The position numbers were made by a program, and so were the translations under genes. From Micromonospora sediminicola (GTDB taxonomy: Bacteria > Actinomycetota > Actinomycetes > Mycobacteriales > Micromonosporaceae), in the NCBI RefSeq assembly GCF_900089585.1, contig NZ_FLRH01000003.1, positions 2,184,501-2,248,500 on the forward strand: DNA of 64,000 bases, read 5' to 3'. The notes under the pieces were generated by a model. It was given only the letters and a program-made list of their open reading frames with translations, did no database searches and was not told where the DNA came from. Positions 1 through 8,598 of this stretch are shown in pieces. Numbering within the stretch: position 1 is the stretch's first letter; every line of letters begins with the position of its first letter.

Positions 1-1
1 G

Positions 2-97
2 CGGGACATCTCGATCGTCGAGCCGGACATCGAGGAGGTCGTCGCCCGGCTCTACCGCAGTGAAAGGAAGGGCCCCCTCTTAACGCCTGGCGTATAG
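2..97 (+). CDS. C-terminal end of a probable ABC transporter ATP-binding protein (partial)
   Basis: Only the last 31 codons are present and the gene enters from the left edge. The readable tail, RDISIVEPDIEEVVARLYRS, resembles the C-terminal extension found after the nucleotide-binding domain of ABC-2-type exporter ATPases; no Walker or signature motif lies inside the window, so this is family resemblance only. The last 11 codons and the TAG stop come from the repeat element that starts near base 60, which suggests the original stop was lost or replaced when the element arrived. The gene converges on the DUF3043 gene. Confidence 0.45.
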   Translation, partial: RDISIVEPDIEEVVARLYRSERKGPLLTPGV

Positions 98-117
98 GAA
101 GCGGCCCCGCTTAACAC
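60..117 (+). repeat. Bipartite GGGGCCCC repeat element, copy 1
   Basis: A 58-bp element that starts GTGAAAGGAAGGGCCCC, has the centre TTAACGCCTGGCGTATAG and ends GCGGCCCCGCTTAACAC. It shares most positions with the copies at 57183-57240 (same strand) and at 7003-7059 and 34248-34305 (opposite strand). Each half is palindromic around a G/C octamer, so one half could form a short hairpin. It lies between convergent genes and supplies the TAG stop of the upstream partial gene. Function is unknown; it could be a bidirectional terminator or a small dispersed element. Confidence 0.85.
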
Positions 118-130
118 GCGTGCGCGCCGG

Positions 131-736
131 TCAGACCTTGTCGCCGATGTCGACCCGGGGGGCGGGGGCGCGCATCTTGCGGAACGTGATCGACCGCATG
201 ATCGCGTAGAAGTAGAGCGACCCCAGCTTCTCGGTGCTCTTCGGGAAGCGCTCGCGGACCAGCTTCTTGATCTTCCGGGCGATCAGCACGGAGTCGATCA
301 GCACGCCGAGGGCCAGCGCGCCCCAGAGCAGGTTCGACACCAGTCGCACCTGCGGCGGCATGGCCTGGTTGGAGCCGACCAGCACGATCAGCGCGCCGCC
401 GAAGAACCAGGTGCCGACCGTACGCCGGGAGTCGACCACGTTGCGGGCCAGCAGCCGCTCCGGGCCCCGGTCGCGCGGGCCACCCTCGCGACGGAACTCG
501 GCCGCGGCCTCGGCGCGCGCCGCGCGGCGCTGCTCCCGGGCCTCCTCCTTGGTCAGCGCGCGGGCCGGGGCGGCCGGACGGCGACCGGCGGCGGGGCGCT
601 TCGGAGTGGTCTGCCCGAGTTCCTTCTTGCTGGGCGTGTAGCCCCGGGGACGGGCGGAGGACTCCTCGTCGGTCGTCACCGGGGTGACGGACTCCTCGAC
701 GAGGTCGGCTGACTTGCGACGAAACAACGACGGCAC
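131..736 (-). CDS. DUF3043 family membrane protein
   Basis: A 201-residue protein of the actinobacterial DUF3043 family, function unknown. The start is placed at GTG 736, giving VPSLFRRKSADLVEE, the usual opening of this family; the frame stays open further upstream to 784, but that extension runs into the murA terminator hairpin. The first ~95 residues are charged and rich in Lys, Arg, Ala and Pro. Two hydrophobic segments follow (about 107-125 and 132-155), then a basic tail with a conserved-looking aromatic patch (SLYFYAIMRSITFRKMR). This predicts a cytoplasmic N-terminus and a double membrane pass. It follows murA on the same strand, but a strong hairpin separates them, so it is probably transcribed separately. 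Confidence 0.85.
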   Translation of the reverse strand: MPSLFRRKSADLVEESVTPVTTDEESSARPRGYTPSKKELGQTTPKRPAAGRRPAAPARALTKEEAREQRRAARAEAAAEFRREGGPRDRGPERLLARNVVDSRRTVGTWFFGGALIVLVGSNQAMPPQVRLVSNLLWGALALGVLIDSVLIARKIKKLVRERFPKSTEKLGSLYFYAIMRSITFRKMRAPAPRVDIGDKV

Positions 737-757
737 GCCGGCAAGGGTAGCCAAACG

Positions 758-794
758 CGTCGGCCCGGTGCACACGCGGTGCACCGGGCCGACG
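758..794 (-). terminator. Rho-independent-type hairpin after murA
   Basis: A perfect 16-bp inverted repeat, CGTCGGCCCGGTGCAC paired with its complement across a 5-nt loop, begins 13 bases past the murA stop on the minus strand. No U-tract follows, as is usual in high-GC actinobacteria. Confidence 0.75.
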
Positions 795-806
795 GAGAAA
801 GCGTGA

Positions 807-2162
807 TCAGGGGCGCTCGACGTGCGCGCCGAGGTCGGCCAGCTTGGCCTCGAAGTCCTCGTAGCCGCGGTTGATCAGGTCGACGCCGTACACCCTGGAG
901 GTGCCCTCGGCGGCCAGCGCCGCGATGAGGTGGCTGAAGCCGGCCCGCAGGTCCGGGATGACCAGGTCGGCCGCGTGCAGCTTGCTCGGGCCGGCGATCA
1001 CCGCGGAGTGCTTGAAGTTGCGCCGGCCGAAGCGGCACGGGGTGCCGCCGAGGCAGTCCCGGTAGACCTGGATGTTGGCGCCCATCGTGTTCAGCGCCTC
1101 GGTGTAGCCGAGCCGCTGCTCGTAGACCGTCTCGTGGACGATCGACAGGCCCCGGGCCTGGGTGAGCGCGACCACCAGCGGCTGCTGCCAGTCGGTCATG
1201 AAGCCGGGGTGCACGTCGGTCTCCAGCGCGACCGCGTTCAGCTCGCCGCCCGGGTGCCAGAACCGGATGCCGCCCTCCTGGCCCGGGTCGCCGAGCTTCG
1301 GCGGCCGGGCGTCGGTGACCTCGTACTCGCCGCCGACCGACCGGAAGATGTTCAGGAAGGTCATCATGTCGGCCTGCTGCGCGCCGAGGACCTCGACGTG
1401 GCCCCGGGTCGCCAGCGCCGCCGCCGCCCAGCTGGCCGCCTCGATCCGGTCCGGGATCGGCCGGTGGGTGTAGCCGTGCAGCTTCTTGACGCCCTGGATC
1501 TCGATCACCCGGTCGGTGTGGACCTTGATGATCGCGCCCATCTTCTGCAGGATGCAGATCAGGTCGATGATCTCGGGCTCGACCGCCGCGTTGCGCAGCT
1601 CGGTGACGCCCTCGGCCATCACGGCGGTGAGCAGCACCTGCTCGGTGGCCCCCACGCTCGGGTACGGCAGGGCGAACTTGGTGCCGTGCAGCCCGTTGGG
1701 CGCGGACAGGTGCAGTCCCTCGGGGGTCTTCTCGACCGTGGCGCCGAACTCGCGCAGCGCCTGGAGGTGGAAGTCGATCGGGCGGGGGCCGATGTGGCAG
1801 CCGCCCAGGTCGGGGATGAACGCGTGGCCGAGGCGGTGCAGCAGCGGGCCGCAGAACAGGATCGGGATCCGGCTGGACCCGGCGTGCACGTTGATCTGGT
1901 CGGTGCTGGCGCTCTCGACGTTGGACGGGTCGAAGACCAGCTCGCCGTCCTCGGTGCCGTCGGTCACCTTCACCCCGTGCAGGCCGAGCAGCCCGCGGAC
2001 CACCTCGACGTCGCGGATCCGCGGCACGTCGAACAGTCGGCTGGGTGTGTCGCCGAGCAGGGCGGCGACCATCGCCTTGGACACGAGGTTCTTCGCGCCG
2101 CGCACGCGGATCCGCCCTTCGAGCGGAGTGCCTCCGTGTACGACCAGGACGTCGTCGGTCAA
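807..2162 (-). CDS. murA: UDP-N-acetylglucosamine 1-carboxyvinyltransferase
   Basis: Cytoplasmic enzyme of the first committed step of peptidoglycan synthesis: it transfers enolpyruvate from PEP to UDP-GlcNAc. The 451-residue product has the EPSP-synthase-like two-domain fold. The substrate-binding GAKN motif is at residues 22-25 (Lys24, Asn25). The catalytic loop GGCHIGPRPID carries Cys122, the residue attacked by fosfomycin in the family; the Cys has not been replaced by Asp, so natural fosfomycin resistance by this route is not expected. Length is slightly above the usual ~420. It lies downstream of nadA on the same strand with a 213-bp gap, which leaves room for its own promoter. Confidence 0.97.
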   Translation of the reverse strand: MTDDVLVVHGGTPLEGRIRVRGAKNLVSKAMVAALLGDTPSRLFDVPRIRDVEVVRGLLGLHGVKVTDGTEDGELVFDPSNVESASTDQINVHAGSSRIPILFCGPLLHRLGHAFIPDLGGCHIGPRPIDFHLQALREFGATVEKTPEGLHLSAPNGLHGTKFALPYPSVGATEQVLLTAVMAEGVTELRNAAVEPEIIDLICILQKMGAIIKVHTDRVIEIQGVKKLHGYTHRPIPDRIEAASWAAAALATRGHVEVLGAQQADMMTFLNIFRSVGGEYEVTDARPPKLGDPGQEGGIRFWHPGGELNAVALETDVHPGFMTDWQQPLVVALTQARGLSIVHETVYEQRLGYTEALNTMGANIQVYRDCLGGTPCRFGRRNFKHSAVIAGPSKLHAADLVIPDLRAGFSHLIAALAAEGTSRVYGVDLINRGYEDFEAKLADLGAHVERP

Positions 2163-2375
2163 CGCAACCTCCAGCGCGTTGGGTGCTGCCGTGTAGGTGA
2201 GGGGTCTGCGAAGTACATCGCTACCCGAATCGCGGTCATCGAAAAACGGCCCGCGTGTGTCGTCGCCCCGGCAGCATAGCCCTCCGTGACGAGAATGGAA
2301 TCGGTCACATCGCCAGCGAGGGCACGAACCGGGGTGTCCGGTGCGTTTCCGTGCCAGCAGGGTGACCTACGGTGA

Positions 2376-3551
2376 TCAGACCCCCGGCAGGGCGAGCATC
2401 TGGTCCAGCGCCGTCCGGGCGTGTCGGGCGGTGTCGGGGTCGACGGTGATCTGGTTGACCACGCGGCCCGCGACCAGCTCCTCCAGCGCCCAGACCAGGT
2501 GCGGCAGGTCGATCCGGTTCATCGTCGAGCAGTAGCAGACCGCCCGGTCGAGGAACATGATCTGCTTGTCCGGGTGGGCCAGCGCGAGCCGGCGGACCAG
2601 GTTCAGCTCCGTGCCCACCGCCCACGCCGAGCCGGCCGGGGCCGCCTCGATCGTGGAGATGATGAACTCGGTCGAGCCCACCAGGTCGGCGGCGGTGACG
2701 ACCTCGTGCCGGCACTCCGGGTGCACCAGCACGTTGACGCCGGGCACCCGGGCCCGCACGTCGTTCACGCTGTCCAGCGTGAAGCGGCCGTGCACCGAGC
2801 AGTGCCCGCGCCACAGGATCATCTTCGCGTCGCGCACCTGCTCCGGGGTCAGCCCGCCGCCCGGCTTGTGCGGGTCGTAGAGCACGCAGTCGTCCAGCGA
2901 GAAGCCCATCTCCAGCACCGCCGTGTTGCGGCCCAGGTGCTGGTCGGGCAGGAACAGCACCTTGCGGCCCTGCTCGAACGCCCAGTCCAGGGCGCGCTTG
3001 GCGTTGGACGAGGTGCACACCACGCCGCCGTTGCGGCCGACGAAACCCTTGATGTCGGCCGAGGAGTTCATGTAGGTCACCGGGACCGTGTCGGCGGCGA
3101 CACCCAGGTCGGTCAGCGTGTCCCAGGCGGCCTCGACCTGCGTCAGCACCGCCATGTCCGCCATCGAGCAGCCGGCGGCCAGGTCGGGCAGGATCACCTT
3201 CTGCGCGTCCGAGGTGAGGATGTCGGCGCTCTCGGCCATGAAGTGCACACCGCAGAAGACGATGTACTCCGCGTCGGGCCGGGCCGCGGCCTCCCGGGCC
3301 AGCTTGAACGAGTCGCCGGTCACGTCGGCGAACTGGATCACCTCGTCGCGCTGGTAGTGGTGGCCCAGCACGAACACCTTCGTGCCGAGCGCGGCCTTCG
3401 CCGCCGCCGCGCGGGCCACCAGGTCGGGGTCGCTCGGCGCGGGGAGGTCACCCGGACACTCCACGCCACGCTCGGTGGCGGGGTCGCTGCCGCGGCCGAG
3501 GAGCAGCAGCGCAGTGGCGGTGTTGGAGGGCTCAACCCAGGTCGAAGTCAC
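2376..3551 (-). CDS. nadA: Quinolinate synthase
   Basis: A 391-residue [4Fe-4S] enzyme that condenses iminoaspartate with dihydroxyacetone phosphate to give quinolinate in de novo NAD synthesis. Visible family motifs: GHHYQRDEV near residue 65, FCGVHFMAE and HPEC with cluster cysteines, and CYCSTMNRIDLPHL near the C-terminus. The start is taken as GTG 3551 (VTSTWVEPSNT); the open frame extends further but that part has no similarity to NadA. The nadB and nadC partners are not next to it. It is divergent from glycerate kinase with only 67 bp between the starts, so that gap must hold both promoters. Confidence 0.95.
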   Translation of the reverse strand: MTSTWVEPSNTATALLLLGRGSDPATERGVECPGDLPAPSDPDLVARAAAAKAALGTKVFVLGHHYQRDEVIQFADVTGDSFKLAREAAARPDAEYIVFCGVHFMAESADILTSDAQKVILPDLAAGCSMADMAVLTQVEAAWDTLTDLGVAADTVPVTYMNSSADIKGFVGRNGGVVCTSSNAKRALDWAFEQGRKVLFLPDQHLGRNTAVLEMGFSLDDCVLYDPHKPGGGLTPEQVRDAKMILWRGHCSVHGRFTLDSVNDVRARVPGVNVLVHPECRHEVVTAADLVGSTEFIISTIEAAPAGSAWAVGTELNLVRRLALAHPDKQIMFLDRAVCYCSTMNRIDLPHLVWALEELVAGRVVNQITVDPDTARHARTALDQMLALPGV

Positions 3552-3618
3552 GACCCCATGGTCCCACAGCCCGGCCGCCGCGCAGCCGCCGCCGATGTGG
3601 CCTGCCACACTGCTCGGC

Positions 3619-4755
3619 ATGCGCGTGCTGATCTGCCCGGACAAGTTCGCCGGCACGCTGCCGGCCCCGGAGGTCGCCGCCGCGGTGGCCGAGGGCTGGC
3701 GGAGCGTCGCCCCCGACGACGAACTGCTGCTGCGACCCCTCGCCGACGGCGGGCCCGGGTGCGTCGCCGTGCTCGCCGAGGCGCTCGGGGGACGCCGGCT
3801 GCCAGTGCCCACGGTCGACCCGCTGGGCCGCCCGGCCGCCGGTGAGATCCTGCTCACCGACGACGGCGTGGCCTACCTGGAGAGCGCGCAGGCGTGCGGC
3901 CTGCACCTGCTGTCGCCCGCCGAGCGCGACCCCAAGGCCACCACCTCGTACGGGCTGGGCCTGCTCGTCGCCGCCGCGGTCGAGGCGGGCGCCCGGACCG
4001 TGGTGGTCGGGCTGGGCGGGTCGGCCACCAACGACGGGGGCGCCGGCATGCTCGTCCCGCTCGGCGTGACAGCGCTCGACGGGGCCGGCCGGGCCCTCCC
4101 GTACGGCGGCGCGGCGCTCGCGGCCGTGGCCGGGCTCGACGGCGCTCCCCGACTGCGCGGCGCGGCGCTGGTCGCCGCCACCGACGTGGACAACCCGCTG
4201 CTCGGGCTGCACGGCGCGAGCAGCGTCTTCGGGCCGCAGAAGGGCGCCACCCGGGCGGACGTGCTGCTGCTCGACGCCGCGCTGGAGCGCTGGGCCGACG
4301 TGCTGGTCGAGCGGCTGCCCGACTGCCCGTCCGGGCTCGGCGCGCTGCCCGGCGGCGGCGCGGCCGGCGGACTCGGCGCGGCGGTGCTGGCACTGGGCGG
4401 CCGGTGTGAGTCGGGCATCGGGCTGGTCACCCGGGCGGTCGACCTGGACAGCGCGCTGGACACCGCCGACCTGGTGGTCACCGGCGAGGGCTCGTTCGAC
4501 CACCAGTCGCTGCGCGGCAAGGTGGTCGCCGGCGTGGCCGGCGCGGCTCGCGACCGCGGCGTGCCCTGCGTGGTGCTGGCGGGACGGGTGAGCACCGGCC
4601 GGCGGGAAGCCGCCGCGGCCGGCGTGACCGAGGCGCACAGCCTGGTCGAGCACTTCGGCGGCGAGGAGCGCGGGGGAGTGGCCGCGGCGATGGAGCGCCC
4701 GGCCGAGGGGCTGCGGGCGCTCGGGGCCCGCCTGGCCGGCCAGTGGAGCCGCTGA
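3619..4755 (+). CDS. Glycerate kinase (GlxK/GarK family)
   Basis: A 378-residue kinase of the Gly_kinase family that phosphorylates D-glycerate, feeding glyoxylate or hydroxypyruvate carbon into glycolysis. The N-terminus MRVLICPDKFAGTLPAPEV matches the family opening (PDxFKGxLxA). Further family segments are LADGGPG near residue 45, GLGGSATNDGGAGM near 135 and TGEGSFDHQSLRGK near 285. The ATG at 3619 is the first codon of the conserved domain. The gene heads a plus-strand set with the Fe-S carrier gene and adenosine kinase, the same three families found adjacent in mycobacteria (Rv2205c, Rv2204c, Rv2202c, from memory). Confidence 0.93.
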   Translation: MRVLICPDKFAGTLPAPEVAAAVAEGWRSVAPDDELLLRPLADGGPGCVAVLAEALGGRRLPVPTVDPLGRPAAGEILLTDDGVAYLESAQACGLHLLSPAERDPKATTSYGLGLLVAAAVEAGARTVVVGLGGSATNDGGAGMLVPLGVTALDGAGRALPYGGAALAAVAGLDGAPRLRGAALVAATDVDNPLLGLHGASSVFGPQKGATRADVLLLDAALERWADVLVERLPDCPSGLGALPGGGAAGGLGAAVLALGGRCESGIGLVTRAVDLDSALDTADLVVTGEGSFDHQSLRGKVVAGVAGAARDRGVPCVVLAGRVSTGRREAAAAGVTEAHSLVEHFGGEERGGVAAAMERPAEGLRALGARLAGQWSR

Positions 4756-4892
4756 GCGCGTTCCGCTGGTCACGCCGCCGGGTGGTCACGCCGGCAGCGG
4801 CGTACGATCGGAGACGGACCACCGGGAATACTGGCGGACGTGCGGCGTTGGCCAGTACGTCCGGACCTCATACCGCGCAGGGAGACTTCCAC

Positions 4893-5264
4893 GTGACCAC
4901 GCCAGCGCAGACCGAGTCGACCGAGGCCACGCAGGCCCCCAGCACCGTCGTCCTCACCGACGTCGCGGCGCAGAAGGTCAAGGCCCTGATCGAGCAGGAG
5001 GGCCGCGACGACCTGCGGCTCCGGGTCGCCGTGCAGCCGGGTGGCTGCTCCGGCCTGCGGTACCAGCTCTTCTTCGACGAGCGGTCGCTCGACGGTGACG
5101 TCGTCACCGACTTCGGCGGTGTCGAGGTCGTCGTCGACCGGATGAGCGCCCCCTACCTGGCCGGCGCCACCATCGACTTCGCCGACCGGATCGACGCCCA
5201 GGGCTTCACCATCGACAACCCGAACGCCGGCAACTCCTGCGCCTGCGGCGACTCCTTCAGCTGA
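4893..5264 (+). CDS. erpA: Iron-sulfur cluster insertion protein, HesB/ErpA A-type carrier
   Basis: A 123-residue A-type carrier that passes Fe-S clusters from the Suf machinery to apo-enzymes. The three cluster-ligand cysteines are present: one in GGCSGLRY (about residue 50) and two in the C-terminal SCACGDSFS. The start is GTG 4893, with a GGGAG-type ribosome site at about 4880-4884; the frame is open further upstream but without family similarity. About 20 N-terminal residues before VVLTDVAAQKV are a low-complexity Thr/Glu/Ala tail. A strong terminator follows at 5288-5327. Confidence 0.93.
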   Translation: MTTPAQTESTEATQAPSTVVLTDVAAQKVKALIEQEGRDDLRLRVAVQPGGCSGLRYQLFFDERSLDGDVVTDFGGVEVVVDRMSAPYLAGATIDFADRIDAQGFTIDNPNAGNSCACGDSFS

Positions 5265-5287
5265 GTCGGCGGGCCCTACTCGACCGG

Positions 5288-5327
5288 AAACGGCGGGACC
5301 ACCCCGGACGGGGCGGTCCCGCCGTTT
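5288..5327 (+). terminator. Hairpin terminator after erpA
   Basis: A perfect 13-bp inverted repeat, AAACGGCGGGACC (5288-5300) with its complement at 5315-5327, lies 23 bases past the erpA stop and ends in three Ts. Confidence 0.8.
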
Positions 5328-5460
5328 CGTCGTACCGGTGGGTGTCCCTGCGGTGACGTCCGGATGTGCGGGGAGCGACCGGTCGGCGGCCGACCGCCGT
5401 CCGGGCGACCGGACCGACCGGTAGGCTGACCGCGCCGTGCTCCCGACCACGAGGGTTGAC

Positions 5461-6435
5461 ATGAAGATCGCCGTGACCGGCTCGATCGCGACCGACCACC
5501 TGATGAGCTTCCCCGGCCGCTTCGCCGACCAGCTCATCGCCGACCAGCTCGACAAGGTCTCGCTGTCCTTCCTCGTCGACGAGCTGGTGCTGCGGCGCGG
5601 TGGCACCGCCGCCAACATCGCGTTCGGCATGGCCCAGCTCGGGCTGCGACCGGTGCTCCTCGGCGCCGTCGGCGCGGACTTCGCCGACTACCGCTCCTGG
5701 CTGGAGCGGCACGGCGTGGACTGCGACTCGGTGCACGTCAGCGAGGTGGCGCACACGGCCCGCTTCGTCTGCACCACCGACACCGACATGTGCCAGATCG
5801 CCTCCTTCTACGCCGGCGCGATGAGCGAGGCCCGCAACATCGAGCTGTCCCCGGTCGCGCAGCGGCTCGGCGGGCTGGACCTGGTGCTGGTCAGCGCCAA
5901 CGACCCGGCCGCGATGATCCGGCACTCCGCCGAGTGCCGCGACCGCGGCTACTCCTTCGTCGCCGACCCGTCGCAGCAGCTCGCCCGGATGGACGGCGCG
6001 GACGTGCTCGGCCTGATCGACGGCGCCGACTACCTGATGACCAACGAGTACGAGCGGTCGCTGCTGCAGAGCAAGGCCGGTCTCACCGACGAGCAGCTGC
6101 TGGACCGGGTGAAGGTGCGGGTCACCACGCTGGGCAAGCAGGGCGTGGAGATCGCCGGCCGGGAGGTCGGCACCATCCGGGTGCCGATCGCGCGGGAGAT
6201 CCAGGCGGTCGACCCGACCGGCGTCGGCGACGGCTTCCGGGCCGGCTTCTTCGCCGCGCTCGACTGGGGCGTCGGCCTGGAGCGCGCGGCCCAGGTCGGC
6301 TGCCTGCTGGCCACGCTCGTGCTGGAGAACTTCGGCGGCCAGGAGTACGAGGTCCGCCGGGACCTGTTCGTGAAGCGGCTCGCCGAGTCGTACGGCGACG
6401 CGGCCGCCGAGGACGTCCGGCCGCACCTGCTGTGA
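5461..6435 (+). CDS. adoK: Adenosine kinase (PfkB-family carbohydrate kinase)
   Basis: A 324-residue PfkB/ribokinase-fold enzyme. The opening AVTGSIATDHLMSFPGRF and the segments AHTARFVCTTDTDMCQIASF and FVADPSQQLARMDG match the mycobacterial adenosine kinase (Rv2202c, from memory), which salvages adenosine to AMP. The second PfkB signature, DPTGVGDGFRAGF near residue 250, carries the catalytic Asp and anion-hole glycines. The ATG at 5461 is preferred over GTG 5437 because GAGG at 5451-5454 is well placed for it; a TAGGCT -10-like hexamer at 5422-5427 fits a transcript starting near 5435. The last four bases overlap the next gene (GTGA). Confidence 0.9.
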   Translation: MKIAVTGSIATDHLMSFPGRFADQLIADQLDKVSLSFLVDELVLRRGGTAANIAFGMAQLGLRPVLLGAVGADFADYRSWLERHGVDCDSVHVSEVAHTARFVCTTDTDMCQIASFYAGAMSEARNIELSPVAQRLGGLDLVLVSANDPAAMIRHSAECRDRGYSFVADPSQQLARMDGADVLGLIDGADYLMTNEYERSLLQSKAGLTDEQLLDRVKVRVTTLGKQGVEIAGREVGTIRVPIAREIQAVDPTGVGDGFRAGFFAALDWGVGLERAAQVGCLLATLVLENFGGQEYEVRRDLFVKRLAESYGDAAAEDVRPHLL

Positions 6436-6986
6436 CCGGCGTGGCGGGCCCGGCCGGCGGCGGGGTGGACCCGGGGGTCCGCGCCGGTGCCGGCGGCCCG
6501 CTGCTGGTCGCGTTCGCCGGGCTGCCCGGCGTGGGCAAGAGCACCCTGGCCGCCCGGGTCGGCGCGGCGTTGCGCGCCCCGGTGCTCCCGGTCGACCCGG
6601 TCGAACGGGCGCTGGGCCGCCACGGCCTCACCGGCGACGTGCCCGGCATGGCCGCCTACGGCGCGGTCGCCGGGCTGGCCGAGGTGCAGCTCGGCCTGGG
6701 GTTCAGCGTCGTGGTCGACGCGGTGAACCCGGTCGCCAGCGCGCGCGGCCTCTGGCACGACCTGGCCGAGCGGGCCGGGGTGCCGCTGCGGGTGATCGAG
6801 GTGCACTGCGGCGACGAGGCGGAGCACCGCCGCCGGGTCGAGGCCCGGCCGCCCGAGGAGCACGTCACCTGGGAACAGACGCTGCGGCGCCGGGCCGAGT
6901 ACGAGCCGCTGATCGGCCCGCGCCTGGTGGTCGACACCGCCGTGGCGGTCGACCCGCTTCCCGGCATCCTCGCCTACCTGGGCTGA
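6432..6986 (+). CDS. P-loop AAA-type kinase, function not assigned
   Basis: A 184-residue nucleotide-binding protein. A Walker A motif, GLPGVGKST, lies near residue 35 after a Gly/Pro/Ala-rich leader of about 25 residues. SVVVDAVNPV near residue 98 looks like a Walker B strand. Later Arg-rich helices (HRRRVEARPPEEHVTWEQTLRR) look like the lid of gluconate- or zeta-type small-molecule kinases. The start GTG 6432 overlaps the adenosine kinase stop, so translation is probably coupled and a nucleoside or sugar substrate is plausible but not shown. The substrate is unknown. The repeat copy at 7003 begins 17 bases after the stop. Confidence 0.8.
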   Translation: MTGVAGPAGGGVDPGVRAGAGGPLLVAFAGLPGVGKSTLAARVGAALRAPVLPVDPVERALGRHGLTGDVPGMAAYGAVAGLAEVQLGLGFSVVVDAVNPVASARGLWHDLAERAGVPLRVIEVHCGDEAEHRRRVEARPPEEHVTWEQTLRRRAEYEPLIGPRLVVDTAVAVDPLPGILAYLG

Positions 6987-7002
6987 GCTCCGACCGTCGC
7001 CG

Positions 7003-7059
7003 GCGTTAAAGGGGCCCCCTGCTCTACCGGAGGCGTTAAGAAGGGGCCCCTCCTTACAC
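7003..7059 (-). repeat. Bipartite GGGGCCCC repeat element, copy 2
   Basis: Read on the minus strand it begins GTGTAAGGAGGGGCCCC, continues TTCTTAACGCCTCCGGTAGAG and ends in AGGGGGCCCCTTTAACGC. It aligns with the copies at 60-117, 34248-34305 and 57183-57240. It lies between convergent genes, and the TAA in its first bases (7056-7054) is the stop codon of tusA. Confidence 0.85.
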
Positions 7060-7278
7060 CCGGACGTCGTAGGCGGGCCCGGCGTGCGGGTGGGCGGCGA
7101 GGAACTCGTGCCCCCGCATCCGGCACCACGCCGGGATGTCCACCGCGGCGGCCGGGTCGTCGGCGAGCACCCGGACCACCGCGCCGGCCGGCAACCCGGG
7201 CACCCGGCGAGCGAGATTGATCACCGGCAGCGGGCAGCGCTGCCCCCGACAGTCGAGCACCTCGTCCGGTTCGCTCAC
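7054..7278 (-). CDS. tusA: TusA/SirA-type sulfur carrier protein
   Basis: A 74-residue sulfur carrier. The family signature CRGQRCPLPVINLARR is at residues 9-24; Cys14 in the CPxP motif is the persulfide-carrying residue. The start GTG 7278 overlaps the desulfurase stop (GTGA), so the two are translationally coupled and the desulfurase is the likely sulfur donor. The acceptor (tRNA thiolation, molybdopterin or another pathway) cannot be told from the sequence. The TAA stop lies inside the copy 2 repeat element. Confidence 0.88.
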   Translation of the reverse strand: MSEPDEVLDCRGQRCPLPVINLARRVPGLPAGAVVRVLADDPAAAVDIPAWCRMRGHEFLAAHPHAGPAYDVRV

Positions 7279-8426
7279 AGGTCGGTCACCCCCGCCTCGG
7301 CGCGCAGGGCCGCGACGATCCCGGGCAGCTCGGCGAGGAACCGCTCCACGTCCGCCTCGGTGGTCTCCCGGTGCAGCGACACCCGCACGTTGCCGTGCGA
7401 CAGCACTCCCATCGCCTCCAGCACATGTGACGGCCGCAACGTCGAGGACGTGCAGGACGAGCCGGAGGAGACCGCGAAGCCACGCCGGTCCAACGCGTGC
7501 AGCAGCGCCTCGCCGTCCACGTACAGGCAGGAGAACGTCACCAGGTGCGGTAACCGGTCCACCGGGTCGCCGACCACCTCCACGTCCGGCACCTCCGCCG
7601 CCACCCGGGTCCGGATCCGGTCCACCAGCGGCGCCAGCCGGGCCGCCTCGGCCGCCGCGTCGGCCGCCGCCGCGCGCAGGCTCGCCGCCGCGGCCACCAC
7701 CGCCGGCAGGTTCACCACCCCCGGCGTACGCCCCGACTCCCGCTCGTCGGCCGGGTACGGCGACTCCCACCGGGTGCCCTTGCGCACCACCAGCAGCCCG
7801 ACGCCGGGCGGGCCGCCCCACTTGTGCGCGCTGGCGGTCAGCACCGACCAGCCCGCCGGCAGCGGCGCCCGGCCGACCAGCTGCGCCGCGTCCACGTAGA
7901 GCGGCACCCCGGCCTCGGCGGACAGCTCGGCCGCGGCGGGCACCGGCTGCACGGTGCCCACCTCGTGGCTGGCCCCGATCAGCGCCGCGAGGGCCACGCC
8001 GGGCGCGGTCACCGCCGCCGCCCAGGCGTCCAGGTCCAGCCGGCCCAGCCGGTCCACGGGTACGGCGACCGCGTCGCCCCCACCGGCGGCATGCCGCTGC
8101 GCGGCGTGCAGCACCGCCGAGTGCTCGATCGCCGAGTGCACGAGCGTCGCCCCGGCCCGCCGCCGCCCGGCCAGGCCACCGAGTACGGCGGCGTGCGCCG
8201 CCGCCGTACCGCTGGGGGTGAAGGAGAGCTCGTCGGCGCGGACGCCGAGCGTCTGTGCGGCGGCCTCCCGGGCGGCGTCGAGGAGCTGGCGGGCCCGACG
8301 GGCCGGCGCGTAGAGCCGGGCCGGGTCGGCCCAGCCGTCGTCCAGGGCGGCCAGCATCGCCTGCCGCGCCACCGGGTGGAGCGGAGCGGCGCTGGCGGCG
8401 TCCAGGTAGACCGGGGAGGCGTCCAT
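7275..8426 (-). CDS. Cysteine desulfurase, NifS/IscS-like class V aminotransferase
   Basis: A 383-residue PLP enzyme that removes sulfur from cysteine as an enzyme-bound persulfide. The N-terminus VYLDAASAAPLHPVAR is the family start. The PLP lysine lies in SAHKWGGPPGVG (about residue 205), the PLP-ring His is in SHEVGTVQPV, and the catalytic Cys loop is SSGSSCTSSTLRPS (about 325). The SSGSxC loop is the NifS/IscS type, as opposed to the RxGxHC loop of SufS. It forms a two-gene unit with tusA and is divergent from ctaC across 172 bp. Confidence 0.93.
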   Translation of the reverse strand: MDASPVYLDAASAAPLHPVARQAMLAALDDGWADPARLYAPARRARQLLDAAREAAAQTLGVRADELSFTPSGTAAAHAAVLGGLAGRRRAGATLVHSAIEHSAVLHAAQRHAAGGGDAVAVPVDRLGRLDLDAWAAAVTAPGVALAALIGASHEVGTVQPVPAAAELSAEAGVPLYVDAAQLVGRAPLPAGWSVLTASAHKWGGPPGVGLLVVRKGTRWESPYPADERESGRTPGVVNLPAVVAAAASLRAAAADAAAEAARLAPLVDRIRTRVAAEVPDVEVVGDPVDRLPHLVTFSCLYVDGEALLHALDRRGFAVSSGSSCTSSTLRPSHVLEAMGVLSHGNVRVSLHRETTEADVERFLAELPGIVAALRAEAGVTDL

Positions 8427-8598
8427 GACGTTCCACGCTATCGCTCGGGTACGCCCAAGATCCCCCCGATGGGGGCGGACAGTGACCCCAAGACGGTCAG
8501 GCCCGCCATGGTCGAGTAATCTGCGACCGTCGGTGACGCCTTTGCCGTCGGTGTCAAGAACACGGAATCGCCGCGGCGCGCTAGGGAGGCAGGACCAG

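Noticed and set aside
5437..5460. GTG 5437 as the adenosine kinase start
   Set aside because: The eight extra residues are outside the conserved family start and the ribosome site GAGG fits ATG 5461.
7003..7059. Insertion-sequence terminal repeats with a missing transposase
   Set aside because: The four elements are self-contained, 57-58 bp, lack visible flanking target duplications and do not bracket any gene; a non-autonomous element remains possible and is kept as a finding, but an IS is not supported.
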